Assembly: GCA_964562015.1 (NCBI GenBank)
Contig: CAZLRH010000042.1
Coordinates: 1-19,068, forward strand
Direction of reading: 5' to 3'
DNA length: 19,068 bases
Source: CAZLRH01 sp964562015
Lineage (GTDB): Bacteria > Verrucomicrobiota > Verrucomicrobiia > Opitutales > JABDGR01
In this document: piece after piece, positions 1-6,793 of the stretch
How positions within the stretch are numbered: the first letter of the stretch is position 1
How the letters are laid out: the number at the start of each line of letters is the position of its first letter
Notes under the pieces: model-generated
What the model was told of the DNA's origin: nothing
What the model saw: only the letters and a program-made list of their open reading frames with translations
Databases searched by the model: none
Translations under genes and position numbers: made by a program

Positions 1-782
1 ACACCGACGGCAATTCCACCCAGCCGTTTTCCGGCGACAACACCGGCATGGGCTTTAAGTGTGACGCCACCCAGCGCGTGCTCGCGCATTTTTTCAACCG
101 CACCGCCGCCCGCCGCGGCCAGGTTGACACGTTCGCCATCATCAAACACCACGAGCCCGTCAACGGCATCGTCAACACCGCCGAGAGCAAATTTCCCGAC
201 GGCATCAAGACGGACCAGCCGTGGATCGGCGAATCGCAGGTGGGCGACTGGTTTTACGGCCCCAATTTCATTTACGACTCCGGCATGGTCATCCGGCATG
301 TGCTCGAATGCGTCTCGCGCGACGGCGCGGTCGCCATCTGCGTGCCCATCCGGCCCGACGGCTCGCTCGAGGACGCCAGCAAGACCATGCTCGCCGAAAT
401 CGGCCAGTGGATGAAAATCAACGGCGACGGCATTTACGGCAGCAAAGCCTGGACAAAACTGGGCGAAGGCATGCGGCGTCTCCCCACGGGCGCGCTGTCC
501 CGCCGCCAGGCCAGCTTTGTCTTCACCAATGAAGATTTTCGTTTCACCGTCGGCAAGGATGGCGCGCTTTATGCCTATTGCATGACCGTGCCGGAAACGG
601 GGGCTTCGCTCAAAATCACCTCGCTGGGTGCCACCGCCGCGGCGCTACCCGCGCCCATCAAGTCAGTCTCCCTCCTCGGCAGCGACGCCAAGCTCACCTG
701 GACCCAGGAGGCAGACGGACTAGCCATTACATGCCCGGACACGACCGCCCTGAAAAGCGTGATTGGATTTAAGATTGTTTAA
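1..782 (+). CDS. alpha-L-fucosidase, GH29 family (3' part, 5' end outside window)
   Basis: This is the C-terminal part of a secreted or periplasmic-type glycoside hydrolase that releases alpha-L-fucose from glycans. The reading frame is already open at position 3 and runs to TAA at 780-782, about 259 residues. Residues VDTF...KHHEPVNGIVNT, then QPWIGESQVGDWFY, then a stretch ending in RPDGSL, and finally GIYGSKAWTKLGEG are in the order and spacing typical of GH29, where the family has RRGGVDT, GDWFY, RPDGS and AIYGTRPW. The last 90 or so residues form the beta-sandwich tail (EDFRFTVGKDGALYAYCMTVP...). The catalytic nucleophile region lies upstream of the window and cannot be checked. The gene is followed by 275 nt of non-coding DNA, so it is probably not co-transcribed with the lipid operon. 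Family assignment is firm; the exact fucosyl substrate is unknown. Confidence 0.93.
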   Translation, partial: TDGNSTQPFSGDNTGMGFKCDATQRVLAHFFNRTAARRGQVDTFAIIKHHEPVNGIVNTAESKFPDGIKTDQPWIGESQVGDWFYGPNFIYDSGMVIRHVLECVSRDGAVAICVPIRPDGSLEDASKTMLAEIGQWMKINGDGIYGSKAWTKLGEGMRRLPTGALSRRQASFVFTNEDFRFTVGKDGALYAYCMTVPETGASLKITSLGATAAALPAPIKSVSLLGSDAKLTWTQEADGLAITCPDTTALKSVIGFKIV

Positions 783-880
783 GGAAGAGGTCCTGGTCGG
801 TGGACGCGGTACAGCGGGATTCATCTCCACTTCATTTGGTCGCGGCGTTGCCCTGGCGACAGTCCTGGGCCGGGCTTTTA

Positions 881-907
881 TCTGTGTGATCCGTGCTCTC
901 CGTGGTT
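881..907 (+). repeat. three-unit short repeat, 9-nt period
   Basis: TCTGTG (881-886), TCCGTG (890-895) and TCCGTG (899-904) follow each other at an exact 9-nt spacing, ending in GTT. It lies in the non-coding gap after the fucosidase gene. It resembles the 'atctgtgt...ccgtg...gtggtt' intergenic strings I recall from several environmental bacterial genomes. Function unknown. Confidence 0.45.
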
Positions 908-971
908 GCTTGGGATATGGACACCCACCGCGTCATGGTTTCCCTCGGCGTTGCTTGTTGCCGGCGAATGC

Positions 972-991
972 GGCCCGGGATGACGCGGGCC
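972..991 (+). terminator. possible terminator or hairpin downstream of the fucosidase gene
   Basis: GGCCCG (972-977) pairs with CGGGCC (986-991) across an 8-nt loop. Only a short CTTT follows, so it is a weak candidate for intrinsic termination between the fucosidase gene and the lipid operon promoter. Confidence 0.25.
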
Positions 992-1020
992 CTTTGGGCA
1001 TTGTCAATCTGTCCGATTTG

Positions 1021-1049
1021 CTGCATCCATAAGCTGGAAGCGGGCGAAT
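1021..1049 (+). promoter_or_regulatory. candidate ECF-sigma promoter of the desaturase/lipid operon
   Basis: CTGCATCC (1021-1028, -35-like core GCATCC) is followed after 16 nt by CGAAT (1045-1049, -10-like). The same 8-mer, the same 16-nt spacing and a GGCGNNTNAT -10 block occur upstream of the sigma gene on the minus strand (9400 down to 9372). Over the 40 aligned nucleotides 24 are identical. The pattern resembles the SigK promoter as I remember it (CCATCC, 16-17 nt, CCGAAT), with a slightly shorter spacer. The predicted transcript start falls at about 1055-1058, directly at the GTG codon of the desaturase. Confidence 0.6.
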
Positions 1050-1057
1050 GATTCTAG

Positions 1058-2050
1058 GTGTGGAAATCCCGTCCTGCCTGCGTTCCTGTCGCCGTGAATC
1101 GCCTCAAACTCGCTTTCCTGACCCTGCACCAATGGTTTGATTCCGATTATTTCCCGGAAGGCGCCGCGGCGGTCCGCCAGCGGCCCGACCGGTTTGAGTT
1201 TCGCCGTTGTCTGCCTTTTCTTTTTCTGCACCTGGGTTGCCTCGCGGTTTTTTGGGTGGGCTGGAGTTGGACCGCCGTGGGCGTGGCGGTCGTGCTTTAT
1301 TTTTCCCGCGTCTTTGCGGTGACGGCCTTTTATCACCGCTATTTTTCGCATCGGGCGTTTCGCACCTCGCGCGCGGTGCAGTTCATTTTCGCGGTGCTGG
1401 GCAACACTTCCGTGCAGCGCGGGGCCTTGTGGTGGGCCTCCGTCCACCGCCACCACCACCAGCATTCCGACGACGAGGAGGACGTCCATTCACCGACCCT
1501 CACCGGATTCTGGTGGTCGCACATCGGCTGGATGACGAGCAGCAAGAATTTCCCCACCCATTACGAGGGGATTCGCGACCTGGCCAAATTCCCCGAACTC
1601 GTTTTCTTGAACCGCTTTGATTTGATTGTGCCGATTATCTTTGGCGCGGGTTTGTGGTTCACCGGATCGCTCCTTCACCATTATGCTCCGGGCCTGGGCA
1701 CGAACGGCGCGCAGCTTTTTGTCTGGGGCTTTTTCATCAGCACGGTGGCGCTGCTCCACGCGACGCTGTTCATCAATTCCCTCGCCCATGTCATGGGCAG
1801 CCGGCGTTTCCAGACGGGCGACGACAGCCGCAACAATTTTGCCCTGGCCCTCATTACGATGGGGGAGGGCTGGCACAACAACCACCATCGTTTCATGGCC
1901 TCCGCGCGCCAGGGCTTTTTCTGGTGGGAGTTCGACGCCACTTACTACGTTCTGCGGGCGCTGGCGTGGACCGGTTTGATTTGGGATTTAAAGGCCGTCC
2001 CCGAGAGTGTGTACGCCGAGGCTCGCACCAAAACCGGTCGGGCAGTGTGA
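1058..2050 (+). CDS. acyl-CoA / acyl-lipid delta-9-type fatty acid desaturase
   Basis: This is an integral-membrane di-iron enzyme that introduces a cis double bond into a fatty acyl chain using O2 and an electron donor. All three histidine boxes are present: HRYFSH at residues 93-98, HRHHH at 130-134 and HNNHH at 273-277, plus the conserved NSLAH (240-244). Hydrophobic segments lie near residues 53-90, 186-206 and 220-240. The 330-residue length is normal for bacterial members. It is the first gene of the operon, with a 21-nt gap to the next gene, and would supply the unsaturated substrate for the two CFA-family methyltransferases downstream. The start is uncertain: GTG at 1058 sits 8 nt after the candidate -10 and would be leaderless; GTG at 1094 (VNRLKLAF) also fits the family. 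No Shine-Dalgarno is visible for either. Confidence 0.93.
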   Translation: MWKSRPACVPVAVNRLKLAFLTLHQWFDSDYFPEGAAAVRQRPDRFEFRRCLPFLFLHLGCLAVFWVGWSWTAVGVAVVLYFSRVFAVTAFYHRYFSHRAFRTSRAVQFIFAVLGNTSVQRGALWWASVHRHHHQHSDDEEDVHSPTLTGFWWSHIGWMTSSKNFPTHYEGIRDLAKFPELVFLNRFDLIVPIIFGAGLWFTGSLLHHYAPGLGTNGAQLFVWGFFISTVALLHATLFINSLAHVMGSRRFQTGDDSRNNFALALITMGEGWHNNHHRFMASARQGFFWWEFDATYYVLRALAWTGLIWDLKAVPESVYAEARTKTGRAV

Positions 2051-2071
2051 CCAGGGACGACCGTCGTTGCC

Positions 2072-3346
2072 ATGCCAACCCTCGCCATCATCGGTACCGG
2101 AATCGCCGGGCTGGGCTGCGCCTATTTTTTGCATTCTCGGTTCGACTTGACCGTTTTCGAACAAAACAATTACTCCGGCGGCCATACTAACACGGTCGAG
2201 GCGCTGGAAGAAGGACGCCCCGTGCCGATTGACACAGGCTTCATGGTGTTCAACCAGGTCACTTATCCGAATCTCACGCGTTTGTTCCGGGAACTCGGCG
2301 TCGCCATCAAACCGACCAGCATGTCCTTCAGTGTGCAGCATTTGCCCTCCGGCTTGGAATACAACGGCGGCAGCCTCAATCTGCTCTTCGGCCAGCGGCG
2401 CAATCTGCTCAACCTCCGCTTTTGGCGGATGCTCGCGCAGGTCAATCGCTTCAATCAGGAGGCCGTGCCCGCGCTCAGCGAGCCGCGTTTTGCGTCCCTC
2501 AGCCTGCGTGAATACGTGGCCGTGCGCGGCTACGGCGAGGACATGCTGAACCTTTACCTCCTGCCCATGAGCAGTGCCGTCTGGAGCACGCCGCCGGAAA
2601 AGATGCTCGATTTTCCGGCGCCGACTTTGTTGCGCTTCTGGCACAACCACGGCCTCCTCGGTCTCTCCGCGCAGCATCCGTGGTATACGGTCGCGAACGG
2701 CGCGCGTTCCTACGTGCAAAAAATTACCGCGCCCTTTCGCGAACGCATTTTGCTCGGTCGAAAAGCGGTGCGGGTAAAACGCGGCGGCGAAAAGGTGGCA
2801 GTCACGCTGGCGGACGGCGAAACGCGCACGTTCGACAAAGTCATCCTCGCGTGCCACGCTGATCAGGCCCTCGCCCTCCTGGCCGACCCCACGGACCAGG
2901 AACAACGGTTGCTGCGCGAATTCAAATACCAGCCCAATACCGCCACGCTGCACACCGACGCTTCCGTCATGCCGCGCACGCTCCGTTGCTGGGCCTCGTG
3001 GAATTACCGTCTCGCGCTCGACGCCCAGGGGCGGCCTTGCCCCACCACGCATTATTGGATGAACAGCCTCCAGGGCGTTTCGCGCAACGTGAATTATTTC
3101 GTCTCACTGAATAGCGAGGGGCAGATTGCGTCCGACAAAATCCTGCGCCACTTTGATTACGAGCATCCGTTGTTCAACCTCGCGGCCCTGGTCGCCCAGG
3201 CCGAACTGCCGCCCCTGAATCACATCGCTTCCAGCCAATCCATCTACTATGCTGGCGCCTGGTTCAAGTACGGCTTTCACGAGGACGGCCTCAATAGCGC
3301 CCTGGCTTGCGCCCGCGCTCTCACCGGCGAAAACCTCTGGTCATGA
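2072..3346 (+). CDS. FAD-dependent amine-oxidase-like oxidoreductase of the CFA cluster
   Basis: This 424-residue flavoprotein belongs to the NAD(P)/FAD-binding amine-oxidase superfamily. The N-terminal Rossmann motif GTGIAGLG (8-15) with acidic E30 at the end of beta-2 (VFEQN) binds the FAD ADP moiety, followed by SGGHTNT. The C-terminal YYAGAWFKYGFHEDGLNSAL (from about residue 392) is the second flavin-contacting segment and a signature of the subgroup linked to DUF1365 and CFA synthases (M. tuberculosis Rv0449c type). No signal peptide or membrane segment is evident. It overlaps DUF1365 by ATGA, indicating coupled translation. The reaction is not established from sequence; by context it probably oxidises or desaturates a methylated fatty acyl chain, a role I recall for a flavoprotein in bacterial furan fatty acid synthesis. 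Family call firm, reaction inferred. Confidence 0.9.
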   Translation: MPTLAIIGTGIAGLGCAYFLHSRFDLTVFEQNNYSGGHTNTVEALEEGRPVPIDTGFMVFNQVTYPNLTRLFRELGVAIKPTSMSFSVQHLPSGLEYNGGSLNLLFGQRRNLLNLRFWRMLAQVNRFNQEAVPALSEPRFASLSLREYVAVRGYGEDMLNLYLLPMSSAVWSTPPEKMLDFPAPTLLRFWHNHGLLGLSAQHPWYTVANGARSYVQKITAPFRERILLGRKAVRVKRGGEKVAVTLADGETRTFDKVILACHADQALALLADPTDQEQRLLREFKYQPNTATLHTDASVMPRTLRCWASWNYRLALDAQGRPCPTTHYWMNSLQGVSRNVNYFVSLNSEGQIASDKILRHFDYEHPLFNLAALVAQAELPPLNHIASSQSIYYAGAWFKYGFHEDGLNSALACARALTGENLWS

Positions 3347-4158
3347 ATTCCTGCCTCTACGAATGCACCGTCATGCACCATCGCTTGGAGCCGAAGGTGC
3401 ACCAGTTCAGCTACCGGATTTTTTTGTGCGCCTTTGATTTGGATGAAATTGACGCCCTCGCCAAGACCATCCCGCTCTTCAGCCGCAACCGGCGCAATTT
3501 TTATACCTTTCGCGATTCCGACCATCTCACCTTGCCCGGCCTGGCGGGCCGCACGGTGCGCGAAAATCTCGCCGCCTATCTCACGAGCCAGGACGTGGAC
3601 TTGCCCGCGGCCGGGCGCGTCCTGCTGCTGACCCTGCCCCGCGTCTTCGGCTACGTTTTCAATCCCGTGTCGTTCTTTTTTTGTTTCGACGCCCAAGGGG
3701 AGCCGCTGTGCGCGGTGGCGGAGGTCAACAATACTTTCGGCGAACAGAAACTTTATCTGCTGAAGGAGCCCGCGCAGGAGGGCGTTTTTTGCCGCGTGGC
3801 CCCGAAGCATTTTTATATCTCGCCCTTTTCCAACCTCGGGCTCGCGTTGGACCTGAAACTCCGGGTGCCCGGTGAAAAACTCGACCTCCGCATCGACGAT
3901 CGCGCGACCGACGCGGAAGGCCACCGCCGGGTGCTGCTCACCACGCTCACGGGGCGCCGCCAGCCCTGCACCACTGGCCGCCTGGCCTGGTTTCTGCTCA
4001 AATACCCGCTGCTGACGCTGCGTATTATTTTTCTCATCAACTGGCACGCGCTTCTCCTCTGGCTCAAACGCGTGCCGTGGCACCGCAAAGCCGCGCACCC
4101 GGAATTGCAGCGCGACGTGCTCAAACCCCATGCCTCCCTGGCGGCCAAGGATTTATGA
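3343..4158 (+). CDS. DUF1365 family protein (Rv0448c-like), CFA-cluster component
   Basis: The 271-residue protein has the DUF1365 hallmarks in order: HHRLEPKVHQFSYRIF (12-27), FGYVFNPVSFFFCFD (102-116), EVNNTFGE (127-134) and KHFYISPF (155-162). The C-terminal part contains a hydrophobic segment (about 214-240), suggesting membrane association. The start is taken as the ATG at 3343, whose ATGA overlaps the stop of the FAD gene; 12 further in-frame upstream codons lack family resemblance. Members almost always sit between the flavoprotein and the CFA-like methyltransferase, exactly as here, which implies a shared pathway. The biochemical function is unknown to me; it may bind or present lipid substrate. 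It in turn overlaps the methyltransferase by ATGA (4155-4158). Confidence 0.92.
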   Translation: MNSCLYECTVMHHRLEPKVHQFSYRIFLCAFDLDEIDALAKTIPLFSRNRRNFYTFRDSDHLTLPGLAGRTVRENLAAYLTSQDVDLPAAGRVLLLTLPRVFGYVFNPVSFFFCFDAQGEPLCAVAEVNNTFGEQKLYLLKEPAQEGVFCRVAPKHFYISPFSNLGLALDLKLRVPGEKLDLRIDDRATDAEGHRRVLLTTLTGRRQPCTTGRLAWFLLKYPLLTLRIIFLINWHALLLWLKRVPWHRKAAHPELQRDVLKPHASLAAKDL

Positions 4159-5432
4159 ACAACGCGCTCATTTTGGATGAAACCGCCCGGCCGGCTGCTT
4201 CGCCTGCCGCCACCAGTTTCTATCAACGCCTAGTGCTGGGGGCGCTGGAAAAAATGACTCAGGGCTCCCTGCGTTTGGAAATGCCCGATGGGTCGGTCAG
4301 GATTTTTGGTACGCCAGGAATTTCCGTGGACGCCGTCATGCGCATTCGCCAGTCGGGCTTTTTTCGCCGCTGCGTGCTATTTGGCGACGTGGGTTTTGGC
4401 GAAAGCTACGTCGAGGGTGAGTGGGAGACGGATTCCCTCGAGCGCGTCATTTCCTGGGCGATTATCAATCTGGAAAATTCCCCGACCATGAGCGGCTCGA
4501 AGGCGCAACATTTCGGGCTCAATCTGCTCAAGTTTTACAACTGGGCCGTCCACGCCCTGCACCCCAACAGCCTGCGTTATGCGCGCGAAAACATCGCCAA
4601 GCACTACGACCTGGGGAACGACTTTTACCGCCTCTGGCTCGATCCGGGGATGACTTATTCGAGCGCCTATTTCACCGCCGCGGAGCAAACCCTCGAGTCC
4701 GCGCAGACCGCCAAGTACGAGGCCTTGTGCCGTAAGCTGCGCTTGCAGGCCACGGATCGCGTGCTGGAAATTGGCGGAGGGTGGGGCGGTTTCGCCTGCC
4801 ATGCCGCCCGCCATTACGGCTGCCACGTTACGACCGTGACAATTTCGCAGGCGCAATTTGACTATGCCCAAAAGCGCATTGCGCGCGAGGGGCTGGAATC
4901 CAGCATCGAACTGAAGTTGCAAGACTTTCGCCACCTGGCCGGCCGGTATGATAAAATTGTGTCCATCGAAATGATGGAAGCGCTCGGCGACGGTTACCTC
5001 GCGCCGTTCTGCGCGAAACTGCACGAACTCCTGGAGCCGCACGGCCTGGTCGGGTTGCAATACATCACCGTGCCCGACAGCCGCCACGCCGAACTGCGCC
5101 GCGGAGTGGACTGGATTCAGAAGCACATTTTCCCCGGCTCGATTCTCTTGAGCGTGGGGCGGGTCAATGAAACCCTCAACCGCACCGGCGATTTGTTCCT
5201 CCATGATCTAGAGGACCTGGGCGCCAGCTACACGCGCACTTTGCATACGTGGTGGACGACGTTCAACCGCCAACTCGACGCCGTCCGCCGCCAGGGTTTT
5301 GACGAGCGTTTCATCCGCAAGTGGAATTATTACCTCCAGTACTGCGAGGCCGCCTTTGCGCTGCGCAACATCAGCGTCGTGCAGGCCGTTTACACCCGGC
5401 CCAATAACCGGCATCTGGCCGCGGTTTCGTAA
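4155..5432 (+). CDS. cfa: cyclopropane-fatty-acyl-phospholipid synthase family methyltransferase (UfaA1-like)
   Basis: This 425-residue SAM-dependent enzyme transfers a methyl(ene) group to the double bond of membrane phospholipid acyl chains. The CFA N-terminal domain (about 20-125) is followed by IAKHYDLGNDFYRLWLD (147-163), SAM motif I VLEIGGGWGGF (203-213), motif IEMMEALG (271-278, E275 matching the catalytic-site Glu of E. coli CFA) and QYITVPD...QKHIFPG (302-328). In place of the YSCAY motif of E. coli CFA (bicarbonate site Cys) it has YSSAY (S170), seen in UfaA1-type relatives as I recall. That leaves open whether the product is a cyclopropane or a methyl branch. The start ATG overlaps the DUF1365 stop and has AAGGA just upstream. 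The length is full. Confidence 0.93.
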   Translation: MNNALILDETARPAASPAATSFYQRLVLGALEKMTQGSLRLEMPDGSVRIFGTPGISVDAVMRIRQSGFFRRCVLFGDVGFGESYVEGEWETDSLERVISWAIINLENSPTMSGSKAQHFGLNLLKFYNWAVHALHPNSLRYARENIAKHYDLGNDFYRLWLDPGMTYSSAYFTAAEQTLESAQTAKYEALCRKLRLQATDRVLEIGGGWGGFACHAARHYGCHVTTVTISQAQFDYAQKRIAREGLESSIELKLQDFRHLAGRYDKIVSIEMMEALGDGYLAPFCAKLHELLEPHGLVGLQYITVPDSRHAELRRGVDWIQKHIFPGSILLSVGRVNETLNRTGDLFLHDLEDLGASYTRTLHTWWTTFNRQLDAVRRQGFDERFIRKWNYYLQYCEAAFALRNISVVQAVYTRPNNRHLAAVS

Positions 5433-5452
5433 CGAATAATAACTGTACCCCC

Positions 5453-5656
5453 ATGAATCTTATCGTCAATGTAGGCACCTTGGAGCGCTGGCTCGCGGCC
5501 TTGGCGGGCCTCGCACTGCTGGTGAGCGTTTTCGTCGTTTGGAGCCCCTGGCGGCTCCTCGGGGCTATTCTGCTTTTTTACCGCGCCTTCACCGGCAACT
5601 GCCAAGGCTACCAACTTTTCGGTTTCAACACCTGCGGCCTCAAACCCAAGTCATGA
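5453..5656 (+). CDS. small membrane protein, DUF2892 (YgaP-type transmembrane domain)
   Basis: This 67-residue peptide has two hydrophobic stretches (about 12-30 and 33-44) and the DUF2892 pattern: NVGTLERWLAALAGLALL at the N-terminus and TGNCQGYQLFGFNTCG at the C-terminus, with cysteines at 50 and 61. In E. coli YgaP this domain is the membrane anchor of a rhodanese; here there is no rhodanese domain, so it stands alone. It starts 20 nt after the methyltransferase stop without a clear Shine-Dalgarno and overlaps the next gene by ATGA (5653-5656), so it is a genuine operon member. Its role in lipid modification is unknown; a membrane scaffold or a thiol-based partner is conceivable. Confidence 0.85.
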   Translation: MNLIVNVGTLERWLAALAGLALLVSVFVVWSPWRLLGAILLFYRAFTGNCQGYQLFGFNTCGLKPKS

Positions 5657-6012
5657 TCATTTTTCTCCGCGCCGTCTATGTCTGTGTCATCGTCGCGATG
5701 TTTACGGTGACGATTTGGGCCAGCAGTCATGTGTCCATGTGGAACACGCCGCGTGAAGTGGTGCTGCATCCATGGTTCATCGCGACGCTTTTCGACACCT
5801 ATTTCGCCTTCCTGATTTTTTTCGCCTGGGTGGCCTATAAAGAGACCTCGTACTGGGCGCGCTTCGCCTGGCTGGTGGCTATATTGACACTCGGTAATTT
5901 CGCCATTGGCGCTTACATGCTGATTCAGCTTTTCCGGCTGCCGGCCGATGCCAGCATCGAGGATCTTCTCCTGCGCAAAAACGCGCGCCGCCCGGCCGCT
6001 CTTGGCCATTAA
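5653..6012 (+). CDS. DUF1475 family membrane protein
   Basis: The 119-residue protein has three predicted membrane segments (about 4-22, 40-62 and 70-93). The motifs IWASSH (21-26), PWFIATLFDTYFAFL...WVAYKE (40-64) and LGNFAIGAYMLIQLF (80-94) are those I associate with DUF1475. The start is the ATG whose ATGA overlaps the DUF2892 stop; a longer upstream frame is only the shadow of that gene. It is 4 nt from the DUF1295 gene. No enzymatic motif is visible and function is unknown. Position between two enzymes of the module suggests a structural or membrane-assembly role. The family assignment is from memory of the pattern and is less certain than the existence of the gene. Confidence 0.8.
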   Translation: MIIFLRAVYVCVIVAMFTVTIWASSHVSMWNTPREVVLHPWFIATLFDTYFAFLIFFAWVAYKETSYWARFAWLVAILTLGNFAIGAYMLIQLFRLPADASIEDLLLRKNARRPAALGH

Positions 6013-6016
6013 CCCC

Positions 6017-6793
6017 ATGTGGCCGCTTTATTTAATCGGACTCGGGCTGATGCTGGTGGTGTTCGCACTCGTTTGGGTGGTTTGCGTACGGGTGCGCAAT
6101 TACGGGTTTCTGGATGTTATTTGGTCCTATGGGCTGGCCCTCCTCGCGCCCCTTTACGCCTGGCAGGGAACGGGCCTGCCCTTGCGGAAATGGCTCTTCG
6201 CTCTTGTGGCCCTCATCTGGAGCCTGCGGCTGGGCACCTATATTTTTCGCCGCGTGCTGCGCCACCATCCGCAAGAAGACGCCCGTTACCACAGTTTTCG
6301 CGTCCGCTGGCCGAACCCGTGGATGTTTCTCGGCTTTTTCGAGCTTCAGGCCCTCATCGTTGCGGTATTTTCGCTGCCCTTTCTTTTGGCCTGCTACAAT
6401 TCCGCGCCCGCATTGCACCCCGTCGAAATCGCGGGACTGGCCCTGAGCCTATTGGCGGTCGCCGGCGAAGCACTGGCCGACTGGCAGATGAGCCGGTTCA
6501 AATCCAACCCCGCCCATCGCGGCCAAGTTTGCGAAGTGGGGCTTTGGCGGTATTCGCGCCACCCCAATTATTTTTTTGAATCGCTGGTCTGGTGGGGCTT
6601 TTTTCTCGCCGCGCTGGGCTCGCCGCTCGGCTGGCTCACCCTGATTTGTCCGCTGCTGATGCTTTATTTCCTCTTCCAAGTCACGGGCATTCCGCTCACC
6701 GAGGAATTTGCGCTGAAAACCAAAGGCGACGCCTATCGCGCGTACCAGCGCACGACCAGCGCCTTCCTTCCGCTTCCACGGAAGCAGCCGTGA
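6017..6793 (+). CDS. DUF1295 family integral membrane protein (steroid 5-alpha-reductase-like fold)
   Basis: The 258-residue protein has about six membrane segments and the signatures of DUF1295: DVIWSYG (33-39), GLWRYSRHPNYFFESLVWWGF (175-195) and the tail GDAYRAYQRTTSAFLP (236-251). The RHPNY motif is shared with isoprenylcysteine methyltransferase and sterol reductase families, where it contributes to cofactor binding, so an NADPH-dependent reductase or a methyl transfer role is possible but unproven. The start ATG at 6017 lies 4 nt after the DUF1475 stop, with no visible Shine-Dalgarno. In M. tuberculosis the homolog Rv0446c lies between ufaA1 and sigK, as I recall, so its presence here supports a conserved module. 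Its stop overlaps the next start as GTGA. Confidence 0.92.
   Translation: MWPLYLIGLGLMLVVFALVWVVCVRVRNYGFLDVIWSYGLALLAPLYAWQGTGLPLRKWLFALVALIWSLRLGTYIFRRVLRHHPQEDARYHSFRVRWPNPWMFLGFFELQALIVAVFSLPFLLACYNSAPALHPVEIAGLALSLLAVAGEALADWQMSRFKSNPAHRGQVCEVGLWRYSRHPNYFFESLVWWGFFLAALGSPLGWLTLICPLLMLYFLFQVTGIPLTEEFALKTKGDAYRAYQRTTSAFLPLPRKQP

Noticed and set aside
763..1032. 89-codon plus-strand frame after the fucosidase
   Set aside because: It overlaps the fucosidase end in another frame, has no family resemblance, and spans the short repeat, the hairpin and the start of the promoter motif. Treated as non-coding.
5764..5771. A further CTGCATCC, inside the DUF1475 gene
   Set aside because: No CGNNT element lies 16 nt downstream, and the bases encode conserved Leu-His-Pro codons. 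Considered chance.
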